A DNA stretch of 64,000 nucleotides from Panax quinquefolius. Taxonomy: Eukaryota > Streptophyta > Magnoliopsida > Apiales > Araliaceae. The stretch spans positions 372,001 to 436,000 of the forward strand of contig JAINUW010000692.1 in the NCBI GenBank assembly GCA_020205615.1, in the 5' to 3' direction. The notes below the pieces were generated by a model. The model ran no database searches. It had not been told where the DNA came from and saw only the letters and a program-made list of their open reading frames with translations. Below are positions 32,196 to 44,850 of the stretch, piece after piece. The position numbers were made by a program, and so were the translations under genes. Numbering within the stretch: position 1 is the first letter of the stretch; each line of letters starts with the position of its first letter.

Positions 32196-33254
32196 AAGGC
32201 CGTAGGACCGCTCGAATTTAGAGGTACCACTGACCTGATAGAAGCCCAAACTTGGGTTAAGGAAATAAAAAAAGCGTTTATAGTTGCTAGGGTAGATGAG
32301 GGGCAAAAGACAGCTTTTGCCACCTATATGATGAAAGGAGAAGTGAATTTCTGGTGAGAGGCAAATCAAGCTAGGGCAGGAGAAGGAGTGGTAGCATGGA
32401 CTAGGTTTAAGACGCTATTCTTCAAGAATTATTTCTCGACTAGTGTGCAGGCTAGGATGGAGGTGAAGTTTTTGGAATTGAAGCAGGAGAACTTGACAGT
32501 TGCGGAGTATGCCGCAAAGTTCAATGAATTAGCTAGGTTCGGTCCGCACCAAGTAGATACGGAGGCTAGAAAGGCAAAGAGGTTTGAGCTAGGCCTAAAA
32601 CCCTGGCTCTATAGTAAGGTGGCGGTGTTGCAGATCAATACATTTGTCACACTCTTAGAAAAGGTTATCATAGTTGAAGGGGGAAGTGAGGCCATGAGCC
32701 TCTACAATAAGGAGAGAAAGAATAAGGGTGATGAAGTTGGGAAGGTAGAAGTAGGTAGTGGAAGTAGGGGTGAGAAAAGGAAGTGGAGCAATGTTGGGAG
32801 TGTCCAAGTCAAGCAGGAAGGTGTGAAGAAGCAGGTTGTGCAGTGTAAGAATTGTGGGAAGAGTCATTCAAGTGAGTGTCTTAAGGGTAACTTTGTGTGC
32901 TACAAGTGTGGGCAAGAGGGACATATCTCTCCTAACTGCCCCAATCCTAGGATGAGCAATGGATGTTTTCTGTGTGGATCCACGGAGCATAAGGTGAAGG
33001 AATGTCCAAAAAAGAGAATGGATATAGGAAGTGTGAATGCGGGAAAAGGCAGTGGAACAATGGCGATAACGGGACCAACTTCGACAAAATCAATTGCAAG
33101 AGTCTTCAATATGACCGTTCAGGATACCGTAGCAGCCGGGGATGTAAATTCGGGTATTATTCGTACGAAATTTATTTTTGTATATATGATTTTTCTTAAA
33201 TATAGTAAATTAAGTTATAAAAAAATTTTGAAGGAGAAATTTGATTTCTGTTAG
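32196..33254 (+). pseudogene. Family B gag: capsid domain and zinc knuckles
   Basis: In one frame with a single TGA near 32355: PLEFRGTTDLIEAQTWVKEI opens the capsid. After the stop come WTRFKTLFFKNYFSTSVQ and LELKQENLTVAEYAAKFNEL, then ARFGPH, the retrotransposon gag signature. Zinc knuckles follow: CKNCGKSHSSEC, CYKCGQEGHISPNC and CFLCGSTEHKVKEC (about 32843-33006). The frame then leaves gag-pol homology: AAGDVNSGII, where protease should begin, leads into a short unrelated tail ending at 33254. The deletion from protease onward is therefore sharp. Frame breaks also lie upstream, around 32030-32190. Confidence 0.85.
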
Positions 33255-33414
33255 AAATAAAATTTCCGTAGAATTAGATAGACAAGCTTTATGTTGAGTA
33301 GTTAAAGATCAGTTCGATCAAATCTGATCGAGATCTACTTGAAATGACTGCGTATGCTATTTGCCCTAGTGTCTATAGATGTTAAAGCGGTGATTTCGGG
33401 GACGGAATCCTTAT

Positions 33415-33427
33415 AAGGGAGGGTGGA
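33415..33427 (+). other. Family B polypurine tract
   Basis: AAGGGAGGGTGGA directly abuts the 3' LTR start TGTAATAACC; primes plus-strand DNA synthesis. Confidence 0.85.
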
Positions 33428-34203
33428 TGTAATAACCCAATATTTTTAATAAGAAATTTTTGCGTATAATTTTTTTTTATATATATAAGGATGGAAATAT
33501 GTGCAAAGTAAAGTATATGTATATATGTGATAGATAAATTATTTATTACATGAATAATTGTAAATAACTCCTTTCTAAGGAATTATTGATCATTATAGAT
33601 TATATTCTTATAATAAATTAATTTGGTAATAAAGATAGTTATTTTTCGTGAATATATGATTATTGTACATATGATATGATTATTAGAATTATTATGAGAG
33701 ATGTAATACCGAGAGAATTTTCATGACATATGAATATGTTAATGGAAATACATATTTATTCGAATATAAATGGTTTTGAGATAAGTTAACTCAATTATAT
33801 TAAATAATTGAATAATAGAAGAATATGTGGAGTTTGTGATGGACTCGTGGAAAGCTTTGTGTGTCACGATGATGGGAAATATTAATAATAATATTAATTA
33901 ACGAAGGAATTACCAAGTGAGCAATTAAGAAATGTTAATTGTTAAGGGTTATATCAATTAAATATTTATGGTGATTAATTAATAAATTGTGATTATTAAT
34001 TGTTATTGTGAGTAAAGCAAATTGCATAACTAGGGTATGTATTATTTATTTAATTCATGTGTGCCAAGTATGTAGCAATGTTCAGTAATTACATTAAGAA
34101 GAGTGTGAAATGTGACACCAAATAATAACTATATTATATACCATAGAAATTATATAATAAGATTATATTGAATGTTATGTTCAAATGTGCAATAATTAAA
34201 TAG

Positions 34204-34264
<61 letters not shown>

Positions 34265-37000
34265 AATGTAACTATAATATATAGTGTAATGTAGTATTTA
34301 TGTGACTATATTATAGATAGTAACCATATATTAAGATTTATTGAAACTATATGATATGAATACATCATGAAAGGTGTATGTAGCTATATGTATGTGGGTT
34401 TATATTAAGATAATATACCATGATCAGATTGTAAACCATTGTTTTAATAAAGTATACCGGTGTGGTAAAATATACATGTATTATAAGTATATTACATTTT
34501 CATATTACATCTACTACCTTGAAATATTAATTATGTAAATCATATTGTGACATTAAATTATAACTAATGAATGGTTGATATGGGTATACTATATAACATA
34601 AGAGTAGGAAATTGTATAAGTGTTACAAGATTGCTAAGTATTTGGGTTGTCCCAAATTTAGTGTCCAAAATGCTCCCTATTTTCACATTCACGTGAACTA
34701 CCAAAAAGGCTAAGGCCTATTATCTCTTCCTTCTTCCAAGCTCAAGCTAGCAATCTAGGTGATGATTATGGGGGGAGTGGAAATGATAATGGATTCCAAC
34801 TACCAATTACCAACTCCTTGTTAACCATCATGTAATCTAACTTTCTCATTGGTTTAATTTGATGAACATATACATTGTCTGTGTATTAGATTTTCTATAA
34901 ATATGAACTCTCTTTCTCTAAATTCCATTGTTGAGAATTTCTAAGGAGTGGGATTGAAAGCTTAGATAGTGTGAGTGACTGTATACATATTAGTACAAGG
35001 AGTGTGATTTGGCAAGCAAATTGCAAAGGTATAAAATTCTTTCTCGTTCTTCATTTTCAGTTATTGTTAAACTCCATTCTTGAAATTTAAATTTCTTAGT
35101 TATGTGGAATTAGATGATGATGAGGTTGAGTAATGTTTAATTAGTTGTTATATGATCATACAAGCATGTTTAAACTGATATATGGATGTTTAGAATCAAG
35201 TTTATTTATAATTTCTGTGGTTGGGCTAAAGTTCTCTTTGAAGCGGCATCGTTTAGCTCGAACTGAAGTACTTGGCAAACATTGCTTAGATTTACATCGA
35301 GGCGCAGTGCTAATTGTATGCTGCTCTCTGTTCAGCTTTTTGCTTTCGTTAAAAAAATCGATCAATTTTAGTCAATTATTATGACTTAAGCTAGCATTCA
35401 AATATGTGTAATGTGTATATATATAGGTATAGTTAACCTAATGAGAGCATGTTTAGATTAGCATGCATGATTAACGAAGGTGTAGAGTTTAAAATGGAAT
35501 TAGGGCTTTAGAAAGGAACTTGAGATGTATGTATGCTATGTTCATATACTGACTTTGCAAGCATGTTGGTATGATTTAGAAAGGCATGAATAACCCATTA
35601 ACTTGTGTTTATAGGATTTATAGCTCATGACCACTTTACTTAGGATTTGTATTAAAGAAGTTGTTTAACTTAGTATTGTGAGCTAACATGCATGCCTACT
35701 ACATGCTTTATATTCTGACCTTGTGAGCATGATAACATGACTTGACTACATATGATTAAAGCCTTAAGAGTTGCCTTGTATGTGTTAAATTACCTTGTTC
35801 AAGCTTAAAATAGTTTCAAAAGCAAACTTGAACATATTTTCAAAACATAGTTGTATCACATAAATATCTAGATTCTAAAGGGTTGAGATGTCATGTTATG
35901 TCTATAATATCTCTATACATGATCCATATGTGTTGAACATGTAGAACCTACTAGTAAAGTTACTAATGAAAATACAAACTTTGCATACGAATGTTAACAT
36001 ACTACTTTGGAAGTTAGAATATGACTTTTGTGATCACGTTTGATGATACTCCTAGACTCGCTCATGTAACTTGAACATATATATACCATACTTGTGTATC
36101 ATAATTCAAGTAAAGCCTAAACAAAGCATATTTCCAACCAAAACGATGTTAATTACACATATGTGATATGAATACTCATAAACATGCTTAATATGAGTTA
36201 TATGACTATCTTATGTGTTTAGAAGGCAAGTATGTTAGACTTTGTGGTTTCATGACCACGAAGGGCCTTAACTTGTTGAAATGTTTAACTTGGAATTATA
36301 TTGTGAAAGAAGGGAATTAGATTGACTTGAGAAGCATGAAAAAGACCTTTAACATGACAAAATATATTATGTATGAATGTTGTGTGTGAGTTTAGATGTA
36401 AACCACAAGGCAAAGTTGAGTCTTGAGTCTTGCTAGAGGATCAAGATACCATTTTGGGCCCTAAGCTTAGCCATGGCCATGCAAATTGCTTGATCTGGAA
36501 TTTAAAATTGTGTAATCTGATTTTTTTGACAGTTAACTTGTAGGATGCCTATATTGCTAGAGATGGTTTAAAACCTACTGATGTATGTATATATGTGAGG
36601 ACTAAGTAACAAGATAATGTTTCTTTAGATAATGAAAGTTCATGGGTGAAAATACCTTAAACTTGAGCACTCTTAATTGCTTATGACGTGACTAGATAAT
36701 TAAATGTTTTCAGTTAAGTATGATCAACTAGAGGGCTCTGCCAGGAACAAAGGGAAAGGAAAGCTTTCAGAATAAGTTATGTTATCTTATGTAATAGTTA
36801 GCTAGACTTAAATAAGATGATGATATTTATTATCTATCATGTAATGAAATGTTTTAAGGTCGCGTACCTGGGATTTAGAAAACTCTGATATGTAAATTAA
36901 GTTTGATATTTATGACATTATTAGTATTATTCCGCTCATAGAAATGGTATTGTGAAGCACTGAATTCGGGTTTCAAGTACTTGAATTTGGGGGCGTCACA
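33428..37000 (+). repeat. Family B 3' LTR
   Basis: Copy of 27175-30758 with TATA box CTATAAATA at 34895-34903 and (TA)n at 34208-34261. It differs strongly only in islands at about 35232-35350 and 36388-36490. Confidence 0.93.
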
Positions 37001-37488
37001 GTGGACCCTGCTACGGAATTACTGTCAGAGTTAGAAAATGACAGAAATAATTTTTATGAAAATAACGAATATTTTTTTACCGTTAACTATTGAAATACTC
37101 GGTGATAAAAGTACAGTAATACACGTGGTTGCATAGTAGCACACAGTATTGTATAATATCTTTGATTATTGATGCTTACGTGAGAAGTCACTCAATTTTA
37201 CTCATTTATTGCAACAGTGGTTGCTGCATAGTATCTCATATTATTAATTTAATTATTATCATAGTATAATCTGAAAAATATTTTATATTATTAAATCAAT
37301 AATTAAGACGACAAAGTTATTCATATTATTATTTGCATTATTGACAATGTCTAGAAAGTTCTGTCGAGGAAAGGGGTTTGGTCACCTAATTGCGCGCCAA
37401 TAAGGAGAAGTCCTTATCAGAAAGTTCCCTCTTTCCTGGGAATGATCTAGTTGTTAATATTGTTAGTTATAATATTAATGATGAATAT

Positions 37489-38398
37489 TATTAGGCTATA
37501 GGCGTCCATTCGCTGAGGGGGTTCAAAACATACCATATGATTATGAGTCATGAACTTACCATAAGTATGAGTTTTAAGAACTCGCAACTTAACCTTATAT
37601 CCTCTACCTATTCGTTATACACATGAGAAAAGAATCACCTTATCAACATGCATATAGAAAATAGTGAGACACAAACATTTTAATGATTATCATTACTAGA
37701 AACTAAGTACATGGTTGTCAAACCAAACTCGACCACTAATCAATATAGGAAGCTAAGCAAACAATTCCCCGCTCATACAAAGAATTGGTCAACCTAACCA
37801 CTATATCGACCAGGAAGCTAAGTGATTCTAAAACCAAGTACAAATTCCCAGCCCATACAAGGAATCATACAACTCAGCTACTGACATGAGTCCTCAATTG
37901 AAATCCCACACAATTCTAACTTTCTCTTTTCTTAATATGAATTTTCTTTAATCCATATCTTAACATTTTCCACTCTTTTCTGAGTTTACATAGTACCATT
38001 TCATAGTACACTCTCTTTATAGCGTCAGGCTATATCATTCCAATCATTTCATAGATTTTTTACTATTCAATCTGATCATGTCGTGATCTTATCTTATAAT
38101 CGTGTTATATTACTATTCTCTTTTATCTTATGATCGTTTTGTTTTACGATCTCCTTTCCCTTTATACTTTTAGTCTCATAGACTCTATTCATTATTACTT
38201 TTTGTCTTTAACATCAGAGTTAGGTAACTCTAGATCTTTATAACTTTTCAAGATTTTTCTTTGAATCTTATTTACTAAATAATGAAATTTTCAAATTCAT
38301 CTCTTAACAAATTAAACTCTATTTGAGTTTATTCCTTATCCTCATCGATCTCTGCGGTTATAGCCTAAGGTACACCTACCTAAGGTTTATAACCTACA
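37489..38398 (-). mobile_element. Leader fragment of a family B-related element
   Basis: Sequence downstream, on the minus strand, of the primer site at 38399-38410. It has no coding sequence and ends abruptly against the family A LTR at about 37488, so the rest of the element has been lost. Confidence 0.5.
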
Positions 38399-38410
38399 GC
38401 TTTGATACCA
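38399..38410 (-). other. Primer-binding site, minus strand
   Basis: The reverse complement reads TGGTATCAAAGC, two bases after the minus-strand end of the LTR at 38413-41576. Confidence 0.85.
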
Positions 38411-38412
38411 AT

Positions 38413-40567
38413 TGTGACGCCCCCAAATTCGGGTTTTTTTTACCTCAGATCTGGTACATCATTTCTATAACTATTGCGGAAGATATAAACATAAATTGTT
38501 TATACATTAAACTTTTACACATCATTCCCAAGGTCTACAACTTTAACTTAATACATACCTTCAATATCTTAAAGGTTTACAATATCATTTGCATTAACAC
38601 AATTAATAGTTCTAACTGCATAATAGCTTAATCTTGGACTTTGCGTTTGCCTCTGCCTTTACTCGAGCTTTCATCTTAATCTGAAATTTTTTATCATGAT
38701 ATAGCAAGGGTGAGCAACAAATTTGCCCAACAAGTTTAAATTTATTTGAGGATATATCATGATTGAAAGAATTGAACAATAAGCTAGCTAACTTTCAACA
38801 ATATAAACATTGTGAAAGAGCATGAACAAATTTTCTTAGCTGAACGACCAAGTCAATAAAAATGAATGGTCAAGCATAAACATGAATGATTAATCGAACC
38901 AAATGGTAATGAAGGTGATCAAACCTTTCATACACGATGAACATTTACAATATGCACAACGTGCGAATCAATAATCAATATAGACGTGAATAATCAACAA
39001 CAACTATTCACTAACATGCTTCGAACATACAACTCAAGTTTGAGTTATGGAAACTTGCCTGAACCGCTGATTACCGCTAAGCAATCTAATTTAATCTCTG
39101 ATGAAAGACCTATCAATTATAAGATTAATCTTTTAATTAGTATAACATACCTGGTATCTCTTCATACTATTTCTTTATCCATAAATTATCTAACACTTAA
39201 TCAAATATTAGATAACATCTTAACACATCAGTATTATTATTGTCCTTTGATAATTCTTTAATCACTATATCATATATATTATGATTTAACACTCTAATAA
39301 GTCAAATACCAAACCAGAAACCTGGATTCTAAATCTAGCAACCAAATTTCTAATTCAACAACCTAGATTCCAAATCCAGCAACCTGGATTTCAAATCCAT
39401 CATCTAGATGACCAAGCAGCAAACCAAACTGCAATCCAGCAAGCTGGATTCCATATCGTTTTCACAAAAATACCAAATTAGTTTAGTATTTTTCTATCCT
39501 CTGTCCAAACATATATACATATATTTCATACACAAAGTATTTTTCCATAATTTTCCAACTTCCTTTGGTATTTTTCAAAAATCATTTTTAGTGCGTAGCT
39601 TAAGAAATTAGCCCTATCATGCTCAACTCCAGAAATTCCTATCTTTTGACACAATCTTATACATGTTAACGTGACACTCCAGTTTAAATTTCATGGCCAT
39701 CGGAGTTATAGAACTCCGGTTATAGCCGTTTTTGTCAGAAAATCACAAAAATTGAAATGGTCATAACTTGGTCATTTTAAGTCGGAATGAGCTCATTTTT
39801 GGACAGGAGGTACTTTATACCATATATTTTCATGTCCCAAAAGGCCGGAATTTTTCTCACAAATTAAGTGGCCAAAAATTCCCTTTTAAATTTCTGGACA
39901 GTAGCTTTTTTCCATTTTACAGTTTTGGAGTCCTTTACTAAAACTTAAATAAAATGAGATCTATAACTCCAATTAACGATCCGTCAATTTTGCTGGATTC
40001 ATATCTTTCTGATCTACAATTTGCATCTATCACAATCCATATTTGGATATGTTATACTCTCAGAAATTAGCCCGGAAGTGACTGGTCAAAACAGTGGCTC
40101 TAACAGTTTTCTTAACTTTGAGTAGTTTGGGATAAATTCCATAACTTGCTCATTTTTCAACCTAATTGAGTGATTCCAAAGGAGTTTTATCCTTAATACA
40201 TATATCTAGCATTCCAAGAAAATAGATCACAAATATTCGTCATAGATTTCAAAAATCAAAAGCTAGATCACATTTTCAAGTTTAAGCTTTCCGAAAAATT
40301 CTATTTTTCTATTCTTTTTGATTCCAACCAAATCAACACCCAATATGGGTAGATCTATACATAAAACACTCATCAACATATATATACATAGTTTTTGAGT
40401 TTAGAACTATAGATTCAAGTTTTGATTAAGAGTAATCAAAAATACATAACTAAAGGTATTTATACCTTTGACTTTCATGCTCCCTTTCTTCTTCTTCTTC
40501 CCAAGATGGCTATGGAGCTAGGAGAGTTTGAAGAAAACTCTCTCTCCTCCTCCTCTACAAAGCCATA

Positions 40568-40607
<40 letters not shown>

Positions 40608-41576
40608 TTAGTTTTCTTTTTGGTAAGAAATAAGAGATAAAAGAGAATATGGGTTAAGTGTTTAGGAAAAAAATCAATAGATATAGTTGGTATATCTATA
40701 CATTATCTCCTAGCATATCTCATCTCTCTCTCTCTCTCTCCCTTAATTATAACTATATCACCTACAAGACTAGCCAAATGTGTGGCTCCATAATACAATT
40801 GACACCTAGCCCATCTTGTACTTATCTTTGGAAAATTGGGAGCATGAAATGATTATATTCATCCGCCTTTCATCTCCTTATCATGGCTGGCCATGTGGCC
40901 TTATTATCCATAAAAATTGATTTCTTTTTAATTCTCATTTAGTATATTAAATGTCCAATATGTCCCTCCTTAATTGGGCTTAAATTTGGCCACCATTTCC
41001 ATCTTTGGGGCCATCAATAAATAATCTATTGGACTTAAAATTTAATTCTTTGGGCCATGTAAATTAAAATAATCCAATACTCTTAATTTTATCTTTCCCT
41101 AATTATTTAATTAGGGTTTTTATTTCCTCAATTATAACATAAATCCTTACTCATGCACATTTATTTCCTTAACCCTATTAGACTTGCTATAATTAGGTTA
41201 TAAAATTAAATAATTGAGATTTATAAAATAAATCTCTTAAAATTAGTATATATTCTATATACCATAATTCTCTCATCCCATAACCCTTAAGTTATACAAT
41301 TCTTCATTCCTAATATATATAAGTAGGATCACACTAATTTCTTTTAGTTGTTTATATAATAAATAAATATAAACCATCACATAATCTTCATATTCACATA
41401 ACATATACTCATATACACTTAATCTGAATAATTCACCACAAAAATTTTTAAATTCGCTAAATTTCTTCCCTAGAAATCTCAAATTCATTCACTTATTTTT
41501 CATACTCAGTTTATTATTCAACCTTTAATTCATCATTTAAGATTTAAATAATTATCTAAATTTTTGGGTTGTCACA
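38413..41576 (-). mobile_element. Family B-related LTR (3164 bp), minus orientation
   Basis: On the minus strand it starts TGTGACAACCCAAAAATTTA and ends GGGGGCGTCACA, next to a primer site, so this is a 5' LTR. A TATA box (GGTATAAATACC, minus strand) lies at 40455-40466. CT-rich microsatellites occur at 40569-40602 and 40721-40741, just downstream of the TATA box in the reading direction. A roughly 20-bp repeat built on CAGCAACCTGGATTCCAAAT occurs at 39310-39450. Short open frames across it are not genes. Confidence 0.78.
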
Positions 41577-41999
41577 TTATACATATATATAAGTTTTGTT
41601 TTTTATATAAAATAGAATATATTATATTTTATTATGCATAGTACTGCATAGTATTACATAGTACTGCATAGTGTGTGCATAGTGCAGCATAGTAAAATTA
41701 AAATTTTTAAGAAATTTCTGCGCAGGTTCATCCGTGATTTCGCTCTTGTTCACCCGTGAAAAAAAATTTATTAATAGTATCCTACCATTCTCCTATAAAT
41801 AAGATGCTTAGTTTAGAATTGAAAATCACACCAGAATCAGAGAATTCTTCTTCTATAATATTGAGTGTATTTCTTTTGAGTTTAAGGAAGCTTTGAGTGT
41901 AGAAAATAGTATAAGTTTTCTTCAAGAATATCTTCGCTATATCAGTCAGAATTACTCTTCTTTTGAGGTAAGGGGTATTATTTATTTCATGTTTGCTTA

Positions 42000-42345
42000 T
42001 AATATTATTTTTCGTATTCGTTAGGAATTTTATTTTCGTTCATTATTCGTAAGGAATATTATTTTTGTTCAATATTCGAAAGGAATATTATCTTCGTTCA
42101 ATATTCGTAAGAAAAATTATTTTCGTTCAATAGTTGTAAGAGGTATTATTTATTTCATATTCGCTTACGATATTATTTTTCGTATTCGTAAGGAATATTA
42201 TTTTCGTTCAATATTCGTAAGGAATATTATCTTCGTTCAATATTCGTAAGGAATATTATTTTCGTTTAATATTTATAAGGAATATTATTTTCGTTCAACA
42301 GTTGTAAGGGATATTATTTTGTTTAGTATTCATAAGAAATAATAT
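42000..42345 (+). repeat. Minisatellite in family A LTR (about 31-bp unit)
   Basis: Repeated units close to TTCGTAAGGAATATTATTTT followed by CGTTCAATA, at least eight imperfect copies, just downstream of the TATA region of the LTR. Confidence 0.88.
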
Positions 42346-42539
42346 TTTCTTCCATACTCTGTAGTATCTAAGTAATATTATTTCGTTTCATATTCCTAAA
42401 TCTACACTTATTTTGATAAGTATTGCTTCTATACTCTTTGAAATTAGTAGAATATCCTTAAAAATTGCGATTCATTTAGTATCGTTCCACTGAAATATTT
42501 TTCTGAACATTCTTGTTAAATTTTAATCTTTTCATACCG

Positions 42540-42666
42540 GAGTACTATTCATACAAACGACACTATTCATACGTACGGTACTATTCATATGTATGACACT
42601 ATTCACAAAGTACTATTCATGGGGTACTATTCACTCGAGTACTATTCACCCGGGGTACTATTCATG
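42540..42666 (+). repeat. TACTATTCAC minisatellite in family A LTR
   Basis: At least seven units of (G)(T/A)(A/C)(A/C)TATTCA(T/C) separated by short GC-richer linkers (CATACGTACGG, CTCGAG, CCCGGGG). The inverted counterpart GTGAATAGT occurs in the minus-strand copies at 48125-48200, 55425-55495 and 62840-63050. Confidence 0.85.
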
Positions 42667-42879
42667 ATAAAAATTATTTTTTTTTCTGTCCAAATTATTT
42701 TTGATATATGAATATTATTCTTGAATTTTACTCCACAAAGTAGTTATCATGTTGATAATTTGGGCATTCTTGAACTCTGGATAAATTGATTTATAAATCT
42801 TTAAAATTTATCCCTGCTCTTACTTAATTGAATTTTTATATCATTGTCATCATCCTCATGCTTATATTGTGATGAAAGT

Positions 42880-43235
42880 CATCTTTGGCCCGTAGTGCAT
42901 AGATGGACTGTTAATTGGTATGATTATGACCAGAAATTATGTATCGGTATAATTATGACATGTAATTTTACAAATGATGTGGTAAAAGTCCTCATTGGCT
43001 CGTAGTGCATTGATGGACAGTTGTTGGTATGATAATGACCATGGGTTCTCTTCGGCCAAGGGTGCAAAGATGAATTGTTGTTTGGCATGATCATGACCAC
43101 TGGTGATACTAACGAATATCCTTGACCCGTAGTGCATGGATAATTCGTGGATGTGATAATAATGAATATTCTTGGCCTGTAGTGCATGGATAATTCATGG
43201 ATGTGATATTAATGAATATCCTTGGCCCGTAATGC
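42880..43235 (+). repeat. Hairpin minisatellite in family A LTR
   Basis: Five to six units containing (C)TTGGCCCGTAGTGCATxGAT. In the minus-strand family A copies the unit is CTTTGCACTACGGGCCAAAG, a 5-bp stem (CTTTG/CAAAG) around a conserved 10-base loop. Comparable blocks: 47770-47905, 55060-55195, 58440-58985 and 62430-62600. Confidence 0.85.
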
Positions 43236-44113
43236 ATGGATAATTCGGTGATGTGGATTATTTATTGAAATGAGTTCCAGAGATAAAATATTGATGATGA
43301 ACTTTTAAATCATAGAAGATAGTAGATATCATGCTCTACTTGACTCTTCTAATGCATTATTTGTTCCGCTGCAGTTAAACTTGTTTTCTATTGTATTCTA
43401 TCAGTTTAACACTGTTGAAGGCTAACGATAATTTATTCTGCATTATTTTAGTCATAATATTCTTTACTGGGCTAGTTGAGCTCACCCTTTGCTTTCATTG
43501 TTCTCTTCAGGAAATGGGAATATAGCTGGGACTAGTCGGGGAATGGAGTGATAGTCCAAGATGGTGGCTATAGTAGTCCTCACTATTCTATGAAATAGTG
43601 TGATAATAAATGTAATAAGGACTCCATTTGAGTTTGGATATTGTCTACGAGATAATATTCGTGTTAAAACTCTCAGCTACGTTTTATCGTATTGTATAAA
43701 CGAAGTTTGTATTTAAATTATGTACCATGTATTTGGCGACTCAGAATGAGTTGGGTATACCTATTTTGGGGGTGTCACAGTTAGTATCAAAGCTTAGGGA
43801 TATGATCTCTGGCTGAGACTTGAGACTAGAACTAGGAGGGGAGAGACGGGTAAATCCTTCACTAGTAACTTAAGCTTATTTGTTATTTAATTGGCCGGTC
43901 AGAATATAGGGATAATATGTGGCATGTCAATTAACCCTTGTTTTGTGGCAGTATTTGAAAATGACATCTGAAAATCAAGAGATGAACTCATATAGAGTTT
44001 TAAGTGATGAATCGAGGAGATTCATTTGAAGAATAAATATTGGAGTATAATATTTTGTTATAACAAAGATTTTATTAGGGAGTACTAATTAAGTTATTAA
44101 ACCTTATTGTAGG

Positions 44114-44850
44114 ATGTTAGACGAAGAAGAAATTAGAGATATCCATGTGGTGAGTGAAGAATTAATAGTTGCACCTGAGCTAGTCGCAGAGGTAGCAGCT
44201 GAGAGTGAGGAAGAAGAGGAACCTGAGGAGGATTTATTAGGAGAACTTTATGATCGAAATGTAGAACTGCAAAATCATATTCATGAGTTAGAAGAGCAGG
44301 CTAAAGAACGGCTGGAGGCAATGCAGTTCACGACAGATTTCAAGACACTATGTCTGATATATTTCTCAAAATCAAAGAGAGAGATCAAATCTATCTAAAG
44401 GCTCTAAATGATCAGAAGGCAGAAGCTCTACGAGCTCAGAAGGCTAATGAAGAACAAATCCAATCCCTCTCCGATAATCTTGACAATTTGAATCAGTCTC
44501 TTTCCCTACAGCTTGAATTAAGCCAACAAGAACTTAAGATGGAGGTTGGTAACTCATCTTACTTGATGGAACAACTTATGTCCAACATGGAGCAGCTCTC
44601 ACAAGTGATTAGTGACAAAAAGGGGGAGAAAAAGAGGCATAGAAAAATCAACTCAAGGAAGAGCAAGGAGATCAGAAGAAAAGAAGATAAGAAAGCCAAG
44701 AGGAAGTCAAAGAAGAAGATAGCAACAGTAGGAGCAGAATCATCATCTGAGGGGGAGTCAAAGAATGATGATCCCATGAATGCAAAGTTTGAGGGGGACC
44801 AGAAAAAGAAGAAGAGCATGAATCTGAGGAGGAGTAGAAAAAAGAAATAA
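44114..44850 (+). pseudogene. Acidic coiled-coil ORF after the family A primer site
   Basis: Starts MLDEEEIRDIHVVSEELIVA at 44114, followed by a strongly acidic run (ESEEEEEPEEDLLGELYD) and NVELQNHIHELEEQAKERLE, a heptad pattern. The frame shifts near 44345 and continues as KALNDQKAEALRAQKANEEQ and LNQSLSLQLELSQQELKMEV, again coiled-coil, then a Lys/Arg-rich tail to 44850. It sits about 330 bp after the LTR, where family B has ORF1, and the leader before it resembles family B's leader. Downstream it merges with Sirevirus-like polypurine sequence, so the right half could instead be the coiled-coil 3' region of a Sirevirus. Not a host gene. Confidence 0.5.

Larger units (their letters stand above)
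27175..37000 (+). mobile_element. Family B: non-autonomous gag-only LTR element, 9.8 kb
   Basis: Two direct LTRs of 3584 and 3573 bp flank only about 2.7 kb. The outer ends are TGTAATAACCC and GTGTCACA or GCGTCACA. The flanks GTAGA (27170-27174) and GTGGA (37001-37005) fit a 5-bp target duplication with one change. A tRNA-Met primer site follows the left LTR and a polypurine tract precedes the right one. The inside codes for gag-like proteins only; protease, reverse transcriptase, RNase H and integrase are absent, so movement would need enzymes from a relative. This is the layout called TR-GAG in plants. Confidence 0.88.
26969..43779 (+). mobile_element. Family A 5' LTR, split into three pieces by insertions
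   Basis: The pieces are 26969-27174, 37001-about 37488 and 41577-43779. The first starts TGTAAGACCCCAAC and the last ends TTTTGGGGGTGTCACA, followed by a decayed primer site TTAGTATCAAAGC at 43782. Sequence order across the breaks follows the solo copy at 24920 (TGCGCGCCAATAAGGAGAAG at about 37390, then CTATAAATAAGATGC at about 41793). The two gaps hold family B (27175-37000) and a reverse LTR with leader (about 37489-41576). The joined LTR would be about 2.9 kb. Confidence 0.8.

Noticed and set aside
38323..39611. Several plus-strand open frames
   Set aside because: They lie inside an LTR and its leader on the opposite strand; no domain.
42880..43235. CRISPR-like array of spaced repeats
   Set aside because: Plant nuclear DNA; the units sit inside LTRs, are imperfect, and have no cas genes.
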